Counted from the first letter of the stretch, positions 28,034 through 36,978 are shown. The stretch is 64,000 nucleotides of DNA from an uncultured Bacteroidaceae bacterium (GCA_905235525.1 CAJOLW010000021.1:1-64000), one strand, 5' to 3'. Notes: a model not told the origin generated them from the letters alone. Translations and numbers: made by a program.

Positions 28034-29291
28034 AATGAATAGTATCTTTCGGTTGGTTCAAGGCAGAACGTATGGCACAGTTGCGGCAATGTTGTTTTTC
28101 ATTGTTGCAACTTGTTCGTTTACAGCCTGCTCAAAAGATGATGACACCCCTTCGTTTGTTTCTCCCTATGCAGAGAGCCGCACGGTCATGGTATATATGG
28201 TGGCAGAGAATTCGTTGAGTTCCAATGTGTGGGGTGATGTGCATGAAATGTTGGCGGGCATGAATAATGACACTCTGAGAGCAGGTGACCGTTTGGTTAT
28301 CTATTTGGATGATCTCAAAATGCCCCGCATTTATGTAGTGGATAAGTCAACGAAAAAGACCAGCCTGTCAGATTTGACTCCTGTTTTGACATACGAGAAA
28401 GATGTGAATTCGGCATCTGCTGAGCAGTTGGCAGCCTTTATTGACTATGCGACGAGTCATTATCCTGCTGATAGTTATGGATTGGTGATGTGGTCACACG
28501 CATCGGGATGGGTTCCATCTTCTTTCAGTGGTGATTACAGCAATGAAACCTTTGGCAGACGAAAGTCTTTTGGGGTGGATAACGGAAAAAACACGAGCAC
28601 TAATGTTGGACATCAAATGAATATCGTTGACATCGGAAATGTGTTAAAGGGTGAGGTCATGTTGGACTTTCTCTTCTTTGATGCTTGTATGATGCAAAAT
28701 ATCGAAATAGCGTATGAATTGCGCCATTCCACCAAATGGGTGATTGCATCTCCCGCTGAGATTCCAGCCAGTGGTGCGAATTATCTCTCGATGACGAGGG
28801 CGATGTTTAGGGATAGTGACTATGTGGAGCGGATGCTTGAGGCATATTATTATGAATATTGTGAAACCTATGGTATCGTTGTTTCAGCAGTAAAAACAAG
28901 TTTGTTGGATGATTATGCTGCTTATATGAAATCTATTGTGGCAGCCCATCGTTCGGAGATGATGGCTTTGGATTCCTCATCCATGTTGGATTATGTGAAA
29001 TATGGTGTTTGGACAACTGATTTCCCTGATTTCCTCGATATGCAGGGCATTATGTTGAAGGTGCTTGATGAGGAAGAATTTGCTCGATGGAAGGCGGAAA
29101 CTGACAAATTCATGACCTGTATGCAGGCTGGACATTGGTATAGCAGGTATAACTCCAAGAATGTGATTGATGTGGCTCAATGCTGCGGTACGTCAATGTT
29201 CATTCCTTTTGAAAAATATGCTTACAATTACTGGGCATTCAATGAGGCATATCTGAACACCTCATGGGCTAAAGCTGTCTGGGTGGAATAA
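28026..29291 (+). CDS. Clostripain-family (C11) cysteine peptidase, predicted lipoprotein
   Basis: 421 residues from the ATG at 28026, which is chosen because it overlaps the previous stop and puts the signal peptide at the N-terminus; an upstream non-ATG extension would run through the preceding gene. The lipobox FTAC gives Cys35 for lipidation. The C11 catalytic pair is His158 (VMWSHASGW) and Cys221 (FFDACMM). Members cleave after Arg/Lys and are often self-processed. Likely anchored in the envelope. First enzyme of the run with the HprK-like, S26-like and PqqD-like genes. Confidence 0.87.
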   Translation: MNRMNSIFRLVQGRTYGTVAAMLFFIVATCSFTACSKDDDTPSFVSPYAESRTVMVYMVAENSLSSNVWGDVHEMLAGMNNDTLRAGDRLVIYLDDLKMPRIYVVDKSTKKTSLSDLTPVLTYEKDVNSASAEQLAAFIDYATSHYPADSYGLVMWSHASGWVPSSFSGDYSNETFGRRKSFGVDNGKNTSTNVGHQMNIVDIGNVLKGEVMLDFLFFDACMMQNIEIAYELRHSTKWVIASPAEIPASGANYLSMTRAMFRDSDYVERMLEAYYYEYCETYGIVVSAVKTSLLDDYAAYMKSIVAAHRSEMMALDSSSMLDYVKYGVWTTDFPDFLDMQGIMLKVLDEEEFARWKAETDKFMTCMQAGHWYSRYNSKNVIDVAQCCGTSMFIPFEKYAYNYWAFNEAYLNTSWAKAVWVE

Positions 29292-29300
29292 GAAAAAAGA

Positions 29301-30203
29301 ATGAGAGAAATGAATGGCATCTATTATAGAGTGGGGCGTCACAATTATCGAGTGAACTTTTGTGATGGTAAGGATACGGATGCATTGCTACCATCGAGTG
29401 AACCTTTTCTACTGAGCGAAGCACCTGCGGCAGATGAGCCGTTGCTTTTTGAACTGAATGTGGATGACAATTGGCATCCTGTGCAGAAGGGTAAGGAAAT
29501 CGGACAGTTTGACTGTGGTGGAAATAATCATGGAGTGTATCTTCTGGAGGATGGCTCTTATCAGATTCTGGTGAGTGACGTGAGCGGAAGGCAATGCTGT
29601 TTGATGGAAGCCAATGCGGATTTTTCCTCTGCCAATGTGTGTCTGAATGGTAATGGATCCATGCGCAATTTCGGACTGAACAATGCACTCATGATGATGT
29701 ATGCCTTTGCGGGTGCTGACAAGATGACGGTGCTGATGCATGCTTCGGTCATCAGGAAGGATGGACGAGGTTATTTGTGCCTTGGTGTGAGCGGAACAGG
29801 TAAGAGCACCCATACACAGAACTGGTTGAAATATATCCCTGACACGGACTTGATGAATGATGACAATCCCGTGGTGCGAGTTTGTGAGGATGGGGTGGCA
29901 CGTGTGTTCGGTTCTCCTTGGAGCGGAAAAACTCCCTGTTATCGCAATGTGGAAGCCCCTGTGGGTGGTTTCCTGCAACTAAAACAAGCGCCCTATAACA
30001 AGATACGCCGCATGACAGCGGTGGAAGGGTTTGTGTCCTTGTTACCTTCATGCTCGGTGATGAAGTGGGACAGACGTGACTATGTGGGCACAAGCGACAC
30101 TGTGACGAAGTTGTTGGAACAGGTTCCAACCTTCTTTTTGGAGAACTTGCCTAATGAGGAAGCCGTATGGATGAGTTATCGGGCAATGTCGGGTGAGAGT
30201 TGA
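29301..30203 (+). CDS. HprK/PEP-carboxykinase-like P-loop kinase
   Basis: 300 residues. The C-terminal half is like HPr kinase or ATP-type PEP carboxykinase: MHASVI (His147), Walker A GVSGTGKST (162-170), an acidic LMNDDNP (184-190) and FGSPWSGK (203-210). The N-terminal 140 residues are unlike HprK and I do not recognise them. Related HprK-like proteins occur beside PqqD-like proteins in lasso-peptide and other RiPP loci. It starts 9 nt after the C11 gene and is followed by the S26-like and PqqD-like genes, which supports a role in peptide or protein modification rather than sugar regulation. Substrate unknown. Confidence 0.8.
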   Translation: MREMNGIYYRVGRHNYRVNFCDGKDTDALLPSSEPFLLSEAPAADEPLLFELNVDDNWHPVQKGKEIGQFDCGGNNHGVYLLEDGSYQILVSDVSGRQCCLMEANADFSSANVCLNGNGSMRNFGLNNALMMMYAFAGADKMTVLMHASVIRKDGRGYLCLGVSGTGKSTHTQNWLKYIPDTDLMNDDNPVVRVCEDGVARVFGSPWSGKTPCYRNVEAPVGGFLQLKQAPYNKIRRMTAVEGFVSLLPSCSVMKWDRRDYVGTSDTVTKLLEQVPTFFLENLPNEEAVWMSYRAMSGES

Positions 30204-30228
30204 TTGTTGAGAATTAAAGTTTGATTTT

Positions 30229-30711
30229 ATGCAGAAGTTGGCTGTCGATAATAGCGTATTCCTTCCTCAGATGGTGCAGTTGATTCTGGAGGGACATCAA
30301 GCCACGATTGTAGCGCGGGGCAACAGCATGCGCCCATTCATAGAGGATGGGAGAGACAAGTTGGTGTTTGGCAAGGTGGATTGCTTGGCTGTGGGAGATG
30401 TGATATTGGCAGAAGTGACAGAAGGTGATTTCGTATGCCATCGCATAGAGAAGATAGAAAATGGGGTGGTGACCATGCGGGGGGACGGAAATGTGAAGGG
30501 AACAGAGGTCTTTCCAGAGGCAAATGTGAGGGCGAAATTGGTGCAGGTGGTGCGAAAGGGAAAGACATACACGTTGGCAACATCAGGAGCCTGGAAATGT
30601 TATTCGGCGATATGGCCCAAACTGTATCCTGTTCGCCGATGGCTATTGGCATTGTATCGCTTGTTGTGGTTGCATCAGTGGCCAGAAAGATGGAAGAGAA
30701 CAATAAAATAG
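30229..30711 (+). CDS. S24/S26-family signal-peptidase-like protein
   Basis: 160 residues. The serine box GNSMRPFI gives Ser33; a Ser/His arrangement of the SipW/ER type is suggested by VCHRI (His71) and the downstream RGDGN (about 85-88). There is no N-terminal membrane anchor; the C-terminal 35 residues are tryptophan-rich and hydrophobic (RRWLLALYRLLWLHQW) and may bind the membrane. It likely cleaves a leader or secreted peptide. Encoded between the HprK-like and PqqD-like genes; the next start is 5 nt away. Confidence 0.8.
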   Translation: MQKLAVDNSVFLPQMVQLILEGHQATIVARGNSMRPFIEDGRDKLVFGKVDCLAVGDVILAEVTEGDFVCHRIEKIENGVVTMRGDGNVKGTEVFPEANVRAKLVQVVRKGKTYTLATSGAWKCYSAIWPKLYPVRRWLLALYRLLWLHQWPERWKRTIK

Positions 30712-30716
30712 ACAAT

Positions 30717-30986
30717 ATGAGAATCAAGAACGGTTTTGAATTGCGAGATGTTTGTGGTGAGCATATCATCATCGCACATGGTGTGGAGAATATTGATTTT
30801 ACCAAAGTAATCACCCTGAATGAATCTGCAGCCTTTATCTGGAAAAAGGTGGAGGGAAAGTCTTTCACAGAGGATGGGGTGGTGAAGATGCTTTTGGATG
30901 AATATGAAGTGGAAGAGGCGCAGGCACGTGCCGATGTGGAGCAACTTCTGGCATCATGGGAGAAAGCAGGACTAATGGAGGATTAA
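30717..30986 (+). CDS. PqqD-like peptide-recognition protein
   Basis: 89 residues from the ATG at 30717 (an in-frame ATG at 30690 would overlap the previous gene). Features of the PqqD/RRE fold: basic start MRIKNGFELRDVCG, central ITLNESAAFIWKKVEG, and an acidic C-terminal helix pair (DEYEVEEAQARADVEQLL). PqqD-type proteins bind the leader of a ribosomally made peptide and present it to modifying enzymes. No precursor peptide is recognised nearby. It ends 6 nt before ung. Confidence 0.82.
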   Translation: MRIKNGFELRDVCGEHIIIAHGVENIDFTKVITLNESAAFIWKKVEGKSFTEDGVVKMLLDEYEVEEAQARADVEQLLASWEKAGLMED

Positions 30987-30992
30987 GGAAAA

Positions 30993-31658
30993 ATGGCAAA
31001 GGTACAGATAGAAGCATCGTGGCTTGAGAAACTTCAGCTGGAGTTTGACAAGCCTTATTTTGAGGAACTCATCCAGTTTGTCAAGACAGAGTATGCACAG
31101 GGAACCTGCTATCCCCCTGGCGCACTCATCTTCAATGCTTTCAATCTTTGTCCGTTGCCTAAGGTGAAGGTGGTGCTCATTGGACAAGACCCTTATCACG
31201 AACCAGGTCAGGCACACGGCTTGTGCTTCTCCGTCAACGATGGTGTGCCTTTCCCTCCTTCACTCCGCAACATCTTTCAAGAGATACAGACGGATCTTGG
31301 CAAACCTGTCCCACAATCTGGCAACCTGACCCGATGGGCACAACAGGGTGTGCTGCTGCTCAATGCTACTCTGACCGTGCGTGCTCACATGGCAGCCAGC
31401 CATCAGAAGCGTGGATGGGAAGCCTTCACTGATGCAGTCATTCGTTTGGTCAGTGCTGAACGTGAGCATGTTGTGTTCATCCTTTGGGGCAGTTATGCAC
31501 AGAGCAAGGCAGCCTTGATAGATGGCACGAAACATTGCATCCTCCGTTCAGCCCATCCATCACCGTTGTCTGCTTATCGTGGATTTTTCGGCAATCATCA
31601 TTTCAGCATTTGCAATCAGTATTTGCAGCAACATCAGATAGAACCCATTAATTGGTAA
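30993..31658 (+). CDS. ung: Uracil-DNA glycosylase
   Basis: Removes uracil from DNA as the first step of base-excision repair. 221 residues; motif A GQDPYH (catalytic Asp66), motif B HPSPLSAYRGFFG with the catalytic His. Family 1 length. The start lies 6 nt after the PqqD-like stop; its position probably reflects transcriptional read-through more than shared function. Confidence 0.96.
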   Translation: MAKVQIEASWLEKLQLEFDKPYFEELIQFVKTEYAQGTCYPPGALIFNAFNLCPLPKVKVVLIGQDPYHEPGQAHGLCFSVNDGVPFPPSLRNIFQEIQTDLGKPVPQSGNLTRWAQQGVLLLNATLTVRAHMAASHQKRGWEAFTDAVIRLVSAEREHVVFILWGSYAQSKAALIDGTKHCILRSAHPSPLSAYRGFFGNHHFSICNQYLQQHQIEPINW

Positions 31659-31662
31659 GAAA

Positions 31663-32883
31663 GTGAGACGATTATTACTTCTATTGATACTCAGTGCTCA
31701 GATGGCGTTTGTTTGTGCTCAGACATCAGACTCCATCATGGCAGCCCATCTTCGGACCAAAGGAGTCAAGATATGTGACGGTAATTCCGTGCAACTTCTG
31801 AAGACGGGGCATGATAAGTTTGAGGACATGCTTGAGGCAGTGCGTAACGCCAAGTCTTTCATTCATTTAGAGTACTTCAACTTCCGCAATGACTCTATAG
31901 CAGGACTCTTGTTCCATCTCTTGGCACAGAAAGCCGCAGAAGGAGTGGAAGTCCGTGCCCTCTACGATGCCTTCGGCAATGCCTCTAACAACCAGCCTAT
32001 CAAGAGCCACATGCACGATTCCATCAATGCTCTTGGTATCAAATTGGTCAAGTTTGACCCTCTCCGTTTTCCGTGGGTCAACCACATCATCCCGCGTGAT
32101 CACCGTAAGATTGTGGTCATCGATGGCAAGATAGCCTACACGGGTGGCATGAACGTGGCAGACTACTACATCACAGGCATTCCAGGGATTGGTGACTGGC
32201 ACGACATGCACATGCACATCGAAGGTCCCGTCGTGAATGAATTGCATGAGATTTTCTGCCGTATGTGGTATAAGGCAACCAAAGAATATATTGCTGGCGA
32301 GAAGTATTTTCCTACCAAGAATCCAAGTCAAGACAATCTGCGAGTTGCTATTGTTGACCGCCACCCCTTGCGCAGTGCCGATGCTATCCGTGACCTCTTT
32401 GCAGAGATGCTCAACACCGCCCAACATAAGGTACTCCTCATCAATCCCTATTTTGTGCCTACCCACAAAGTGAGAAAAGCCCTGAAACGTGCGATTGACA
32501 GAGGGGTGGATGTGCAGATACTCCTCTCTGCCAAGAGTGATATTCCTCTCACCCCAGAAGCCTCCCACTATGTAGGCAACAACCTTGCCAAACGTGGTGC
32601 CAAAGTATATCTTTTCCATGGTGGTTTCCACCACACCAAGATTATGATGGTCGATGACCTCTATTGCACGGTTGGTTCCAGCAACATGGATGCCCGTTCT
32701 CTCCGATGTGACTACGAAGTCAACACCGTCATCTTCAGCAGGAAAGTCACCAAGGAACTGACAGACCTCTTTAACGAACAGCTCAAATCATCAACACCCA
32801 TGGAAAAAGGGTATTGGGGTACACGTTCCGCTGGCAAGAAATTTCAAGGCTGGTTCGGCAATCTGCTTACGCCTTGGTTATGA
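31663..32883 (+). CDS. Exported phospholipase D / cardiolipin synthase-like protein
   Basis: 406 residues with a GTG start 4 nt after ung, which gives a signal peptide (about 1-19, ending FVCAQ). Two HKD motifs are intact: DHRKIVVIDG (His147, Lys149, Asp154) and FHHTKIMMVDD near residue 325. Cardiolipin synthases usually have membrane helices; this one has a signal peptide instead, so it probably works in the periplasm on phospholipid head groups. The synthase or phospholipase choice is open. Confidence 0.85.
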   Translation: MRRLLLLLILSAQMAFVCAQTSDSIMAAHLRTKGVKICDGNSVQLLKTGHDKFEDMLEAVRNAKSFIHLEYFNFRNDSIAGLLFHLLAQKAAEGVEVRALYDAFGNASNNQPIKSHMHDSINALGIKLVKFDPLRFPWVNHIIPRDHRKIVVIDGKIAYTGGMNVADYYITGIPGIGDWHDMHMHIEGPVVNELHEIFCRMWYKATKEYIAGEKYFPTKNPSQDNLRVAIVDRHPLRSADAIRDLFAEMLNTAQHKVLLINPYFVPTHKVRKALKRAIDRGVDVQILLSAKSDIPLTPEASHYVGNNLAKRGAKVYLFHGGFHHTKIMMVDDLYCTVGSSNMDARSLRCDYEVNTVIFSRKVTKELTDLFNEQLKSSTPMEKGYWGTRSAGKKFQGWFGNLLTPWL

Positions 32884-32884
32884 T

Positions 32885-32929
32885 TGACCCTAACCCTAAC
32901 AGCCAACTCAAAACCCTCAATTCTAAACT
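32885..32929. repeat. Degenerate heptamer spacer before the GHL10 gene
   Basis: C- and A-rich 7-mers of the ACCCTAA / TTCTAAA type fill the whole space between the phospholipase stop and the GHL10 start. Same style as 20307-20355. Confidence 0.6.
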
Positions 32930-32931
32930 AT

Positions 32932-34422
32932 ATGAAGAAGATACTATTGTTTTTCACTTTTAGTTTTTCACTTTTAACATCCTTTGCCATCACCAATCCT
33001 AAACGTGAGTTTCGTGGTGCATGGATTCAGTGTGTCAATGGTCAATATCTGGGCAAGACCCCTGCACAGATTCGTCAGATGCTCTCTTCCCAACTCGACA
33101 CCCTCCAGCAGTGTGGCATCAACGCCATCCTCTTCCAGGTGCGTGCCGAAGGCGATGCACTCTACAAGTCTTCCTATGAGCCTTGGTCACGCTACCTCAC
33201 AGGTACACAAGGTGTGGCACCTGCTGATGGGTGGGACCCTTTGGCATGGATGGTTGCAGAATGTCATAAACGTGAGATGGAATGTCATGCATGGATTAAT
33301 CCCTACCGTGCCAAAACCAAAGGAACCACTGCTTTGGCACAGAATCATGCAGCCGTGACTCATCCCGAACGTATTTTTGAGTATGATGGACTCTACATCT
33401 TCAATCCAGCCATCGCCGAGAACCGCACCTACACCTGCATGGTGGTTGAGGATATCCTCACACACTATGATGTTGATGGCATCCACATGGACGACTATTT
33501 CTATCCTTATCCCGTGAAGGGACTCCCGTTGCCTGACCAAGTAGATTATCAAGCAGACCCACGCGGATTTGCTTCTATCGAAGATTGGAGACGTGACAAC
33601 GTAAATATGCTTATCCGTGACCTCCATCATCTGGTGCGTGAAGTGAAACCTTGGGTGAAGTTTGGCATTTCACCTTTCGGCATTTATCGCAACAGTCCTA
33701 ACGGGCAGAATTGCCCGGAGGGTAGTGCTACTTCTGGTACACAAAACTATGATGACCTGTACGCAGACATCGTATATTGGGTGAAACAAGGTTGGATTGA
33801 CTACAATATTCCACAAGTCTATTGGAATTTCGGTACCAAAGCCGCAGATTATGAGGTGCTCCTCAATTGGTGGAATGATTATTGCGGCCAGCGCCCCCTC
33901 TTCATCGGGCAAGATATTGAGCGCACTGTGCAGGGCGTTGACCCTACCAATCCCAACTCCCATCAGATGCTGATCAAGTATAACCTGCAACGTACCCTTC
34001 CTAACATTCAGGGTTCATGTCAGTGGTATGCTGCAGCCTGTGTGAACAACCCTGGCAACTACCGCACAGTCTTGCAGCAAGTCTATCATTCCACACCAGC
34101 GTTGCAGCCTCTAATGACTTTCATTGACAAGAAAACCCCAGGGAAGCCCAAGAATGTGAAGGTGTCCAAGTATGCCATGACGGGTACTATTGTTACATGG
34201 GAAGCACCACGCGCCAAGAAGGAACTTGATCGTGCTCGCCAATTCGTCGTTTATCTCTTCAACAAGGGGGAGAAAATAAATATGGAAGATGCAGATCGCA
34301 TCGTTGCCATCACCAGCACAAACACCATTACCATTCCTGCTGTGCCGAAAGGTTCAACATTGGTGCTCACCTCCCTCGACCGTCTGCACAATGAATCCAA
34401 ACCTGTGAAGGTGAAACTTTGA
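32932..34422 (+). CDS. GHL10 (DUF187, YngK-like) secreted glycoside hydrolase
   Basis: 496 residues from the ATG at 32932, which gives a signal peptide; a TTG 48 nt upstream would put repeat DNA in front of it. The catalytic domain has FRGAWIQCVN, HAWINPYRAK, DGIHMDDYFYPYP and KFGISPFGIYRN, typical of GHL10 proteins related to TIM-barrel hydrolases acting on cell-wall or host glycans. A C-terminal fibronectin type III-like domain starts near residue 400. The signal peptide is encoded by a heptamer repeat (32950-32977). Confidence 0.88.
   Translation: MKKILLFFTFSFSLLTSFAITNPKREFRGAWIQCVNGQYLGKTPAQIRQMLSSQLDTLQQCGINAILFQVRAEGDALYKSSYEPWSRYLTGTQGVAPADGWDPLAWMVAECHKREMECHAWINPYRAKTKGTTALAQNHAAVTHPERIFEYDGLYIFNPAIAENRTYTCMVVEDILTHYDVDGIHMDDYFYPYPVKGLPLPDQVDYQADPRGFASIEDWRRDNVNMLIRDLHHLVREVKPWVKFGISPFGIYRNSPNGQNCPEGSATSGTQNYDDLYADIVYWVKQGWIDYNIPQVYWNFGTKAADYEVLLNWWNDYCGQRPLFIGQDIERTVQGVDPTNPNSHQMLIKYNLQRTLPNIQGSCQWYAAACVNNPGNYRTVLQQVYHSTPALQPLMTFIDKKTPGKPKNVKVSKYAMTGTIVTWEAPRAKKELDRARQFVVYLFNKGEKINMEDADRIVAITSTNTITIPAVPKGSTLVLTSLDRLHNESKPVKVKL
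32950..32977 (+). repeat. Heptamer array inside the GHL10 signal-peptide codons
   Basis: Four 7-mers: TTTTTCA, CTTTTAG, TTTTTCA, CTTTTAA. Because 7 is not a multiple of 3, the repeat is read in shifting frames and yields the hydrophobic core FFTFSFSLLT. Confidence 0.85.
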
Positions 34423-34441
34423 GTTGAACCTATATAATTAT

Positions 34442-34483
34442 ATAACCACGTCATAATTGAATTGCTGATTATGACGTGGTTAT
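34442..34483 (+). terminator. Terminator of the long plus-strand run
   Basis: Perfect 16-bp stem (34442-34457 with 34468-34483), 10-nt loop, followed by TTTTT on the plus strand. It ends the transcript after the GHL10 gene. Confidence 0.9.
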
Positions 34484-34508
34484 TTTTTCTACGATATGGT
34501 TGTTTGTG

Positions 34509-35384
34509 TCAATCAATATAGCGTTGAGAGAGTCCGTCAAATTCTTCGATACGTCGATCGCGAAGGAAAGGCCACCAGCGACGCACATTCTCACTACGTT
34601 GCATGTCAATGTCGATGACTTGCACCACTTCCTTGTCCTTGGGGGCTTGATAAAGAATCTCGCCTTGTGGACCTGCCACAAAACTGCTGCCCCAGAATTG
34701 GATGCCATTCGTTTGCCCCGATGGGTCAGGTTCATGCCCAGTGCGGTTCACGGCAATGACAGGTAGCCCATTTGCCACGGCATGTCCACGTTGCACCGTC
34801 ATCCAAGCCTCGCGTTGACGCTCCTGTTCTTCGGGTGTATCAGAAGACTCATACCCGATGGCTGTAGGGTAAATGAGCAGTTGTGCCCCTTGCAGCGCCA
34901 TGAGTCGTGCACCCTCGGGATACCACTGGTCCCAACATACCTGCACACCCAATTGTCCCACACTCGTTTGGATGGGGTGGAATCCCAAATCGCCTGGAGT
35001 GAAGTAGAACTTCTCGTAGTAGGCAGGGTCGTCGGGGATGTGCATCTTGCGGTACTTGCCAGCAATTGTGCCATCCTTCTCAATCACCACGGCTGTGTTA
35101 TGGTACAGTCCTGTAGCCCGTCGTTCAAAGAGCGAGGTCACAATCACCACGCCCAACTCCTTCGCTAATCTTCCAAAGCGTTCTGTCGATGGACCTGGTA
35201 TGGATTCTGCCAAGTCAAATAGATTCGTGTTCTCTGTTTGGCAGAAATAAAGAGAATTGTGCAGTTCTTGGAGCACCACCAGTTCGGCCCCTTCTTTGGC
35301 AGCCCTTCTGATGCCTTGCTCGATGTGTGTGATGTTCCTTTCCACATCAGCCTCACACTTGTGTTGTATGATACCTATTTTCAT
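34509..35384 (-). CDS. aguB: N-carbamoylputrescine amidase
   Basis: Nitrilase-superfamily enzyme that hydrolyses N-carbamoylputrescine to putrescine in arginine-to-polyamine conversion. 291 residues from the ATG at 35384; a longer frame upstream includes the promoter and was rejected. The catalytic triad is visible: Glu40 (LQELHNSLYF), Lys113 (YRKMHIPDD) and Cys150 (VCWDQWYPE). The motifs YFTPGD and WGSSFVAGPQGE agree with AguB. The partner agmatine deiminase is not in the window. Confidence 0.92.
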   Translation of the reverse strand: MKIGIIQHKCEADVERNITHIEQGIRRAAKEGAELVVLQELHNSLYFCQTENTNLFDLAESIPGPSTERFGRLAKELGVVIVTSLFERRATGLYHNTAVVIEKDGTIAGKYRKMHIPDDPAYYEKFYFTPGDLGFHPIQTSVGQLGVQVCWDQWYPEGARLMALQGAQLLIYPTAIGYESSDTPEEQERQREAWMTVQRGHAVANGLPVIAVNRTGHEPDPSGQTNGIQFWGSSFVAGPQGEILYQAPKDKEVVQVIDIDMQRSENVRRWWPFLRDRRIEEFDGLSQRYID

Positions 35385-35406
35385 CAAATGATTCGTTTTG
35401 ATGTTG

Positions 35407-35414
35407 CAAATATA
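35407..35414 (-). promoter_or_regulatory. -7 element of aguB
   Basis: TATATTTG on the minus strand, 22 nt before the start; matches the consensus. Divergent from the MATE promoter 45 nt away. Confidence 0.6.
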
Positions 35415-35457
35415 TGGAATTTCCGTGAGACTCACTATCTTTTCCACACATTTTACG

Positions 35458-35465
35458 TACATTTG
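35458..35465 (+). promoter_or_regulatory. -7 element of the MATE gene
   Basis: TACATTTG on the plus strand, about 48 nt before the start at 35514. No strong -33 box. Confidence 0.55.
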
Positions 35466-35513
35466 CAAAGAATAAAAGAGTGTTGACATAAGATTTCAGA
35501 TTATCGATTAGAA

Positions 35514-36812
35514 ATGAACAGGAGGGATAGGCAGATATTGCGGATTGCTTTGCCAAGCATTGTATCGAACATCACGGTGCCGTTGCTGGGCTTGGTGGAT
35601 GTTGCCATCACGGGACATCTGGGTTCTGCAGCATATATTGGTGCCATAGCGGTGGGGGGCATGTTGTTCAACATCATCTATTGGATGTTTGCCTTTTTAC
35701 GCATGGGCACGAGCGGCATGACTGCACAGGCTCTGGGGGCAAGGGATCTGACGGAGGTGGCAGCGGTGTTGCAGAGGGCGCTGCTGGTGTCGATTGTGAT
35801 TGCGGCACTGATGCTTTGTCTGCAAGTCCCTATCAGGGATTTGTCACTTGCTATTCTGATGCCGTCGGAAGAAGTGGCTTATTACACGCGTACGTACTTT
35901 AATATATGTATATGGGGGGCACCTGCCGCTCTCATGCTTTTTGCTTTGACGGGGTGGTTTGTGGGCATGCAGAATTCGAAGGCACCCATGATGGTTGCCA
36001 TCATTCAGAATGTGGCAAACATTCTTATCAGCCTCTTGCTGGTGTATGGGCTGAACATGAAGATTGAAGGGGTGGCGATGGGGACTGTGCTGGCACAATA
36101 CATTGGACTTATAGCGGCACTTTTGTTTATGGCTCCTTATTATTTGAGAATCAGAAAGTATTATCGTGAGAATGTTGTGCTTACAAGAACCGCCTTGCTA
36201 AAGTTCTTCTCGTTGAACAAAGACATCTTCCTGCGCACCTGTTGTCTGATTTTGGTACACTTCTTCTTCATTGCTGCAGGAGCGAAGCAGGGTGACACGG
36301 AACTGGCGGTGAACACGATGCTGATGCAACTCTTCACTCTTTACAGTTACATCATGGACGGCTTTGCTTTTGCTGGTGAGGCGATGGTCGGAAAAGCCAT
36401 CGGCGGAAAGATGCATCAGATCTATGATGACACAGTACATCGCTTGTTCCTTTGGGGGTGGTTCGTGGCGGCAGTCTTCACCTTGGCTTATTTTCTTGGG
36501 GGAAGGGCGTTTCTGTCTCTTCTCACCGATGATGTGGCAGTGCTGGAAACTGCTCAGGTGTATCAACCTTGGACCCTCCTTTTCCCGTTGTGTGGCATGG
36601 CAGCCTTCATCTGGGATGGCATCTATATAGGGGCGACAGCCACGAAAGGGATGCTCATCTCGATGGCATCGGGTATGATGGTCTTTTTCTTGCTGTACTT
36701 CACCTTGGTGCCGCTTTGGGGCAATCACGGGTTGTGGTGTGCTTTTGTGGTTTATCTTGCCATGAGAGGTGTTTCTCAGACCTGGATGCGCCATCGGATT
36801 TGGAAAGGTTAA
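35514..36812 (+). CDS. MATE-family efflux transporter
   Basis: 432 residues with about 12 hydrophobic segments. The N-terminal pattern (LRIALPSIVSNITVPLLGLV, then DVAITGHLG) is typical of DinF-type MATE proteins, which use Na+ or H+ gradients to export cationic compounds. The two halves show the internal repeat (VGGMLFNIIYWMFAFLRMGT and YSYIMDGFAFAGEAMVGKAIG). Inner-membrane protein; substrate unknown. Confidence 0.92.
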   Translation: MNRRDRQILRIALPSIVSNITVPLLGLVDVAITGHLGSAAYIGAIAVGGMLFNIIYWMFAFLRMGTSGMTAQALGARDLTEVAAVLQRALLVSIVIAALMLCLQVPIRDLSLAILMPSEEVAYYTRTYFNICIWGAPAALMLFALTGWFVGMQNSKAPMMVAIIQNVANILISLLLVYGLNMKIEGVAMGTVLAQYIGLIAALLFMAPYYLRIRKYYRENVVLTRTALLKFFSLNKDIFLRTCCLILVHFFFIAAGAKQGDTELAVNTMLMQLFTLYSYIMDGFAFAGEAMVGKAIGGKMHQIYDDTVHRLFLWGWFVAAVFTLAYFLGGRAFLSLLTDDVAVLETAQVYQPWTLLFPLCGMAAFIWDGIYIGATATKGMLISMASGMMVFFLLYFTLVPLWGNHGLWCAFVVYLAMRGVSQTWMRHRIWKG

Positions 36813-36921
36813 ATAGGATTTTTTTAGTGCATCATTTTGATCGTCCAACGCCTCTGCATCAAGAAAAAGTGGCTTTTTGCGTGAAAAATTTGCTCTTTTC
36901 AAGCATTTTTTTCGTTTTTTA

Positions 36922-36951
36922 TTTGTGGTGATAGATTTTTTTGTATCTTTG
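36922..36951 (+). promoter_or_regulatory. Promoter of the double histidine kinase operon
   Basis: TTTG (36922-36925), 18 nt, TATCTTTG (36944-36951), 27 nt before the start. Good consensus match. Confidence 0.8.
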
Positions 36952-36978
36952 CAAGCGTATTCTTAAAGAACCAAAGAC

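Noticed and set aside
27611..30986. A lasso-peptide cluster
   Set aside because: PqqD-like and HprK-like proteins fit, but there is no asparagine-synthetase-like cyclase, no transglutaminase-like B2 protease and no recognisable precursor.
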